Below the pieces are notes generated by a model, which saw only the letters and a list, made by a program, of their open reading frames with translations, was not told the origin of the DNA and searched no databases. Positions 7,857 through 12,035 of a stretch of 12,035 bases of DNA are shown in pieces. The first letter of the stretch is position 1. Each line of letters starts with the position of its first letter. The position numbers and the translations under genes were made by a program. The stretch comes from Methanosphaera sp. SHI613 (GTDB taxonomy: Archaea > Methanobacteriota > Methanobacteria > Methanobacteriales > Methanobacteriaceae), in the NCBI GenBank assembly GCA_003266145.1, contig MVJJ01000054.1:1-12035 (forward strand), given 5' to 3'.

Positions 7857-9377
7857 CTATTTTTTAGTTAATAAAATAAATTCATCATATCCTTTTTGTG
7901 GCTTTGTTTTAAGCTCTTTAGGATATCTAATACCTTTTTTAGGATCTTTATAATTTTCATCCATCATATACACTTTTTTACCAGGATTATCATCCACAAT
8001 CTTAGTTAAGTTCTTTTCAACCTTATAATCTTGAACATAAGTCCATTTATTCTGTGCTCGCGAATATTGAATAGAATTATTTAAAAAATTATGATAACAA
8101 GAGTACCTGTAGTTACTTGGATAAATAATTACATTATTATCATTATTTAACTTTTCAAATAAATTTTCTCGATGAATAGATGATTTAATTGTTTCTTGGG
8201 ATTGATCTTCCATTTTTACAAAACTACCACAACTCAATAATAAACATATGACAAATAAAATCAAAGCAACTTTTTTATTTTCCAGTTTATTGAGTACTAT
8301 AACAAAAGATATCCAAAATATACCCATAGCAGGAATTACATAACGTTCAATTAATGGTTGGAATGTTAAATTTAATATGATAGTTCCTATAATTATAGTC
8401 ATCAAATAAATAATAATTCCGTCATAAGACTTCATTGTTTCTGAAATTCCTTTATCCTTAAATGTTTTATAGATTAAAGCCAACAAAATAATTATTAAAC
8501 ATATTGTAATCAATTTAAGAATTATAGCATCAACAGTGAATGCATTATCATTTACTGCACAAAATGTTATGTAATTTGTTACATTTCCCAAGGTAGGAAT
8601 ATACCCGATACTCCAAGAATAATCACTATGTGCTTGATTAACTTGTTGTAATAATACTGATAACCAAGGGATATATAAAACTATGGCCAACAATACAGAC
8701 ATTACTAGTTTTTTTATTTCTTCTTTAAGCACTAGCAGATCATTTTTGTGTTTTATGTAACTATTTAATAGCAACATACAATACATTATAAATGAAGGGA
8801 ATAATGTAAAATAATGAGTATATGCACCTAATACACAAAATATTGAGAATAAAACCCAATTTTTTATAGAACTATTTTTAAATATTTCTTTAAAGTAGAT
8901 ATACGATAATATCGAGAATAATAATGACCAGCTATACATCCTTAGTGTACAATAACTGGTGAAAAAACCAGACATCGTAATAATTGTTAATGCAAATAAC
9001 CCTGCTACAAACCATCCTTCGTCTTTTCTAAGTTTAGTTGCTGAAATAATCAATAAACAGATGTATGGAATTATTGACACTATCTTAGAAATAAATAGAT
9101 TGTGCATAATATCTGTATTACCAACCAAATGATTAAATCCCATTAATATAAAGTAATATAATGGAGGATGCACATCTTTAATTATTAAATCTATTGCATT
9201 ATTTAATGATAAATTAACTAATGAAAGCGTAAAACGTTCATCGCCATGAATAAAATGTTGATTCATAGGATGTATAAATAAATAACATAATAACAATAAG
9301 CTTATAGCAAAAAAGATTATACCTAAATCATTTTTATTATTATCAAAATAATCCGTTAGAACATCAAAATAACTTAT
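7857..9377 (-). CDS. GT-C membrane glycosyltransferase, paralogue 2 (GT-C2), probable ATA start
   Basis: Paralogue of GT-C1 with the same architecture: HGDERFT acidic loop, DVHPPLYY, LRMYSW, THYF, ERYVIPA and a soluble C-terminal domain with YKVEKNLTKIVDDN. The first conventional start codon in frame is a TTG at 9296, inside the first membrane helix and without an SD. Upstream the frame stays open and encodes SYFDVLTDYF…, matching the N-termini of the other two paralogues (NYFDV, DYLDL). The codon at the expected start is ATA (9375-9377), placed 5 nt after a near-perfect SD, AGGAGGTG (9383-9390). Started there it has 506 residues, close to the 502 of GT-C1. Either AUA is used for initiation or a former ATG has mutated and expression is reduced. 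The function proposed is the same as for GT-C1, with a different sugar or acceptor likely. Confidence 0.8.
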   Translation of the reverse strand: MSYFDVLTDYFDNNKNDLGIIFFAISLLLLCYLFIHPMNQHFIHGDERFTLSLVNLSLNNAIDLIIKDVHPPLYYFILMGFNHLVGNTDIMHNLFISKIVSIIPYICLLIISATKLRKDEGWFVAGLFALTIITMSGFFTSYCTLRMYSWSLLFSILSYIYFKEIFKNSSIKNWVLFSIFCVLGAYTHYFTLFPSFIMYCMLLLNSYIKHKNDLLVLKEEIKKLVMSVLLAIVLYIPWLSVLLQQVNQAHSDYSWSIGYIPTLGNVTNYITFCAVNDNAFTVDAIILKLITICLIIILLALIYKTFKDKGISETMKSYDGIIIYLMTIIIGTIILNLTFQPLIERYVIPAMGIFWISFVIVLNKLENKKVALILFVICLLLSCGSFVKMEDQSQETIKSSIHRENLFEKLNNDNNVIIYPSNYRYSCYHNFLNNSIQYSRAQNKWTYVQDYKVEKNLTKIVDDNPGKKVYMMDENYKDPKKGIRYPKELKTKPQKGYDEFILLTKK

Positions 9378-9382
9378 AAAAA

Positions 9383-9412
9383 CACCTCCTTGACACTACA
9401 TTTTATCACCTC
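9383..9412 (-). promoter_or_regulatory. Tandem SD sites before GT-C2, the first followed by ATG-TAG
   Basis: Two ribosome-binding sites occur in a row on the minus strand. The first, GAGGTGAT (9405-9412), precedes an ATG (9399-9401) that is followed at once by TAG (9396-9398). This ATG is in the same frame as GT-C2. The second, AGGAGGTG (9383-9390), lies 5 nt before ATA (9375-9377). The arrangement resembles a start-stop mini-frame that loads ribosomes just before the real start, or an inactivated original start. Confidence 0.6.
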
Positions 9413-9445
9413 AAATATAAGTAGTTTTTGAAAATCTGAATAAAA
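9412..9445 (-). promoter_or_regulatory. GT-C2 promoter with conserved ACTTATATTTG leader box
   Basis: Minus strand: a TATA-like TTTTATTC (9438-9445) is followed 15 bp later by ACTTATATTTG (9412-9422), which runs straight into the first SD. The same box at nearly the same spacing precedes GT-C3. The predicted start site falls within or beside the box. Confidence 0.4.
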
Positions 9446-9775
9446 GAAGGATAATAAGAGGATGCGATTACTCTTCAATATAAATTGTAGCTGCTATTAC
9501 AAATAATTTACAAAAAAACACCAGTTCAAATTTCCAAGTAACCTATACATTGACAACAAATTCTTATTGAATTATCTTAAAACTGAATTGTTGTACACTC
9601 TCAATGAATAGAAAAAACAAGCCAATACTTAAAAAATCAACAAAAAAGATTGAAAGTTCCCCAATAACAATATTATACGGTCTATTCAGAGAAAAAATTA
9701 AAAAACGTATAGATTTAAAAAAAAAATATGATTATTTTATCTAAAAATCGATTTATATATTAATAAAAATAGTTT
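9446..9775. other. Intergenic stretch with broken plus-strand frames, no supported gene
   Basis: Between the GT-C2 promoter and the GT-C3 terminator no complete gene is evident. On the plus strand several short frames in different phases read like protein: one at 9484-9570 (IVAAITNNLQK…), one at 9507-9611 (…SNLYIDNKFLLNYLK…) and a 46-codon ATG frame at 9604-9744 (MNRKNKPILKK…SSPITILYGLF…). None has a ribosome binding site. They could be the remains of a decayed plus-strand gene, but chance is equally possible. An A10 run lies at 9717-9726. Confidence 0.4.
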
Positions 9776-9789
9776 AAAAAAAATAAAAA
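9776..9789 (-). terminator. Oligo-T terminator of GT-C3
   Basis: The minus strand reads TTTTTATTTTTTTT starting 7 nt after the GT-C3 stop codon (9797-9799), with no hairpin. A further T10 run lies downstream at 9717-9726 (minus). Confidence 0.5.
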
Positions 9790-10636
9790 GTAAGATTTAA
9801 TTATCTAGTTCTAACTTGATAATCCACTCTCCACGAGTAGTTCCTACTTTTTTAGATTTTATATTATTTCCAAAATTACTTTGATTTTTATTTTTTACTG
9901 TTTTGATGATATATACATCTTTATCAGGATTTTCTTCAAGTATTTTTGTGATATTTTTCTGAACTTTATAATCCACATCATAATACATGTATAAATTTTT
10001 TAATGCATATGCATGTGTATTGTTCAACTCATAATGATGAGTCAAATAAATAAATCTGGATCCATAAATTATGATTGTATCATCAGTATTTAGTTCTTCC
10101 AATAATTGTTTTTCAGTCATAGAAGTATCATATAACGTGTGAGATGCATTTACTTCTGTTGCAAAATTTGCACAACCTAATACTACTATTAAAACTAGTG
10201 CAACAAGCCATAACGCCTTATTTTTTTCATAAGCCCCCACTAAGACTGAAATTGAAAACCAGATTATTCCGGATAACGGAACTAGATATCTGACAGCAAT
10301 TGGTGCAAATAATATCGGTAATATGACAGCACCCAATAGTACAGTTCCAAAGAATGTAATCAAACCTATTACCACATAAGGGATAATTGAATCACCATTT
10401 TTTAGTTCAGTGAGTTTTCCTTTAAAGTTAGAATATAATAATAAACATACCACTACTAATAAAGCTATTGTTAGTATGTATAGTATTATGTTGTTTTGAT
10501 AGCAGGAAAAACATAAAAAACAGAACAGCATATCAAATGATTTTAATCCATTACCATGTGGTGTATTGATTTGATTTATCAATACAAATAACCAAGGCAA
10601 ATAACAAAGAGCAGTGATAATTGCTGATATTAACCA

Positions 10637-10645
10637 TTTTTTTTT
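10637..10645 (-). repeat. A9 homopolymer (second frame break in GT-C3)
   Basis: Nine A on the coding strand, read TTA AAA AAA AAT in the upstream frame. This contains the canonical -1 slippery heptamer A AAA AAA. A -1 ribosomal slip, or one extra A from polymerase slippage, joins the two halves of GT-C3. Confidence 0.85.
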
Positions 10646-11247
10646 AATTCTTCTTTAAAATTATCTTTAAAAACATAAATGTATACCAATAAAAGCACAT
10701 AAATCAATCCCAATGGAATTAGAATTATATTATGTATATACATAGCTAAAACTACAAATAACGTGAACAAAGCCCATGATTTAGTATCTGATTTATCCAT
10801 CACATCTTTAAGATATATAAATGCTAAAACTAAGAATAGTAAACCCCAAGAATACATCCTTATAGTTAAGAACTTAATAAAGAATTCACTCATAGTGGCA
10901 ATTGTAAACATGAACAATCCACTTGTAAACCATCCATAATCATTTCTTATTTTTGTCACTGAAACTACTAATAACAAAATATATGGAATGATTGATACTA
11001 CTTTATAAACAAATACTGTATCAACACCACTGTTTATAAAAATAGAGGATATGCCTTTTAATATTAGATAGTATAAAGGTGGATGAACATCCGCAAAAAT
11101 AGTAGTCCACATATCATTCCATGATAATAAAAGTAAATTGATAGTGAAACGCTCATCATATTGAATTATGATACTATTGATGGGATTAATGAACATGTAA
11201 AAAAGTATTGCTATACTAATTAATAAGAAAATTTTACCAATTATTTC

Positions 11248-11256
11248 TTTTTTTTT
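11248..11256 (-). repeat. A9 homopolymer (first frame break in GT-C3)
   Basis: Nine A on the coding strand, 22 nt into the gene when counted from the SD-supported ATG at 11281. Eight A would keep the frame (…IYEKKEIIGK, matching …IYENKENMGK in GT-C1). With nine, the SD-started product ends after about 15 codons. Confidence 0.85.
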
Positions 11257-11287
11257 CATATATCAAATCTAAATAATCCATTTCAAA

Positions 11288-11324
11288 CCTCCAAATATAA
11301 GTTGTTTCATCAAAGAGATATAAA
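11288..11324 (-). promoter_or_regulatory. GT-C3 promoter, conserved leader box and SD
   Basis: Minus strand: TATA-like TTTATATC (11317-11324), then 14 bp, then ACTTATATTTG (11292-11302) merging with the SD GGAGG (11288-11292), 6 nt before the ATG at 11281. The box and its spacing from the TATA match those of GT-C2. The predicted start site is near 11295-11299, giving a short leader. Confidence 0.5.
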
Positions 11325-11487
11325 TAAATTTGCAATATAGAAACTTGCCAAAAATTATTTTAAAACAAAAAAAAGCATTACGCCTTCTGAAGTTTAAGAG
11401 AAAAACAAACCTCCATAAAGAATAAAAATAAAGTACAATTAACTTTTCATTTTTTTAGGGGTAAATAAACAATAAACCATAAAACTT
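11325..11487. other. Intergenic DNA upstream of GT-C3
   Basis: No gene is seen. On the minus strand an oligo-T8 (11367-11374) preceded by a weak hairpin may end transcription from the right. A nine-base match to the GT-C3 SD region (GGAGGTTTG, around 11405-11413) is followed only by a 12-codon frame (MEVCFSLKLQKA, in which the GGAG overlaps its ATG). It may be a duplicated leader scrap or chance. Confidence 0.35.
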
Positions 11488-11868
11488 TCACTTTTTTCTT
11501 ATTAAACATGAGAATAAACCCATAAATAATCGTACTACATAGAATACTCTCTTTTTACCTTTGTTCAAATCAAATAACGACATACATGCAATAAAATATT
11601 TAAGATAATGATAGACTTTTTGGATAAATAAGTCACTGAATTTTTTTATATTCTTTTTATGTTCTAAGGAATTTTTTCTAGACTTACCCTCATTTGATTC
11701 CAATTCTTTTTTATAGTGTCTCTTAATGGTAATTCTATAAAACCCTCCACTAACTTCTTTTTAGAAGAAGTAATGGATTGTTTAGATATTATAATCTTAT
11801 CTAATGATTATCCTCATGTTTTTTGGCAGATTAACCTTTCGGATATATTCATCACCAATCCATTTATT
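11488..11868 (-). pseudogene. Decayed unidentified gene in three reading frames
   Basis: Three successive minus-strand frames with protein-like composition run on from one another: 11868-11797 (NKWIGDEYIRKVNLPKNMRI…), 11807-11664 (SLDKIIISK…LVEGFIELPLRDTIKKNWNQ…) and the last part ending at 11488 (…FSDLFIQKVYHYLKYFIACM…VVRLFMGLFSCLIRKK). The final switch can be explained by a length change in an A6 run near 11672-11677. A 71-codon frame starting at a TTG at 11703 covers the last part but has no SD and no plausible N-terminus. The hydrophobic, basic C-terminus and the location would suit a lost envelope glycosyltransferase, but no diagnostic motif is visible, so the identity is left open. Confidence 0.4.
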
Positions 11869-12035
11869 TTAATGAATAATTATTGAGTTGAAATTTATCT
11901 TATTATATGAGCCCCATCAAAAGATTTAAGAAAAAGCATCTATTACGGCAGAAATTAACGAAATAATTAAGTTTCAAAGAAATATCCGCCAAAAAATAAA
12001 CTGTCTCTGATTAAGACCAAGACAAATCTAAAAAA
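11869..12035. other. Right edge, nothing assignable
   Basis: Only short open frames occur on either strand, for example about 25 codons on the plus strand from 11930 (EKASITAEINEIIKFQRNIRQK…). No signal, repeat or RNA structure was recognised. It may continue the decayed region at 11488-11868. Confidence 0.3.

Larger units (their letters stand above)
9797..11281 (-). pseudogene. GT-C membrane glycosyltransferase, paralogue 3 (GT-C3), frame broken at two A9 runs
   Basis: Third paralogue, with YDERFT, DVHPPLYY, IRMYSW, VRYLVPL and the C-terminal YKVQKNITKILEEN block. As sequenced it is in pieces. The true start is the ATG at 11281, 6 nt after GGAGG (11288-11292), encoding MDYLDLIYEKK, which parallels MNYFDVIYENK of GT-C1. 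An A9 run (11248-11256) then shifts the frame into a stop, while an internal ATG at 11259 without an SD opens the right frame (209 residues to 10630). A second A9 run (10637-10645) shifts it again; the correct continuation is KKKWLISAIITALCYLPWLF, parallel to the paralogues' …IPW segment, and runs to the TAA at 9797-9799. With A8 in the first run and A10 in the second, one product of about 494 residues results. All motifs are preserved, so decay is recent or the gene is switchable. Confidence 0.8.

Noticed and set aside
9396..9398. TAG after the upstream ATG of GT-C2 read as pyrrolysine
   Set aside because: Pyrrolysine use is not expected in Methanobacteriales-type methanogens, there is no pyl gene in view, and GT-C3 (the paralogue sharing this leader) has no corresponding codon.
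9604..9744. 46-codon plus-strand ATG frame as a real gene
   Set aside because: No ribosome-binding site or promoter, a Lys-rich composition from A-rich DNA, and overlap with other broken frames; kept only as part of the intergenic note.
9797..11259. GT-C3 halves as two separate genes
   Set aside because: The downstream half would have to start at a TTG (10600) without an SD in the middle of a membrane helix, and the two halves join exactly at an A9 run into one paralogue-length protein.
1..12035. CRISPR array, tRNA/rRNA gene or intact insertion sequence
   Set aside because: No regularly spaced repeats, cloverleaf-like GC-rich segments, or transposase with terminal inverted repeats were found on reading through.

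Overview
The window looks like archaeal DNA, most likely from a very AT-rich methanogen of the Methanobacteriales (Methanosphaera/Methanobrevibacter type). This is inferred from an archaeal-style valyl-tRNA synthetase, Shine-Dalgarno (SD) sites that match the AGGAGGTG(AT) consensus, TATA-like boxes about 25 bp before likely start sites, and oligo-T termination tracts. No ribosomal RNA, tRNA, CRISPR array or intact insertion sequence was seen.

Layout. Positions 1-242 are the end of an unknown left neighbour and intergenic DNA. A full-length valS lies on the minus strand (243-2879). A gene-poor, extremely AT-rich stretch of about 880 bp (2880-3759) follows. From there to about 11.3 kb is an envelope-glycosylation locus: a GtrA-family flippase-like protein (minus) divergent from a GtrB/dolichol-phosphate-mannose-synthase-like glycosyltransferase (plus); then, on the minus strand, a polytopic GT-C glycosyltransferase (GT-C1) preceded in the same apparent operon by a DUF6270/SGNH-like protein; then two more paralogous GT-C genes (GT-C2, GT-C3), each with its own promoter. 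The right 750 bp holds a decayed, unidentified minus-strand gene.

How the genes fit together. In known systems a GtrB-type enzyme charges polyprenyl phosphate with a sugar, a GtrA-type protein helps it cross the membrane, and GT-C integral-membrane enzymes use the lipid-linked sugar on the outer face. One charging enzyme, one flippase and three paralogous transferases would make a compact surface-glycan decoration module. The acceptor and the sugar cannot be read from the sequence.

Most notable observations. (1) GT-C3 is interrupted at two separate A9 runs; removing one A from the first and adding one A to the second restores a full paralogue of about 494 residues that starts at a strong SD/ATG. 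This fits phase-variable slippage, recoding, decay or homopolymer sequencing error. (2) GT-C2 has a near-perfect SD (AGGAGGTG) placed 5 nt before an ATA codon where its paralogues have ATG. A second SD-ATG pair further upstream is followed at once by an in-frame TAG. (3) GT-C2 and GT-C3 share a conserved promoter-leader block. (4) The three GT-C proteins share a conserved C-terminal domain.
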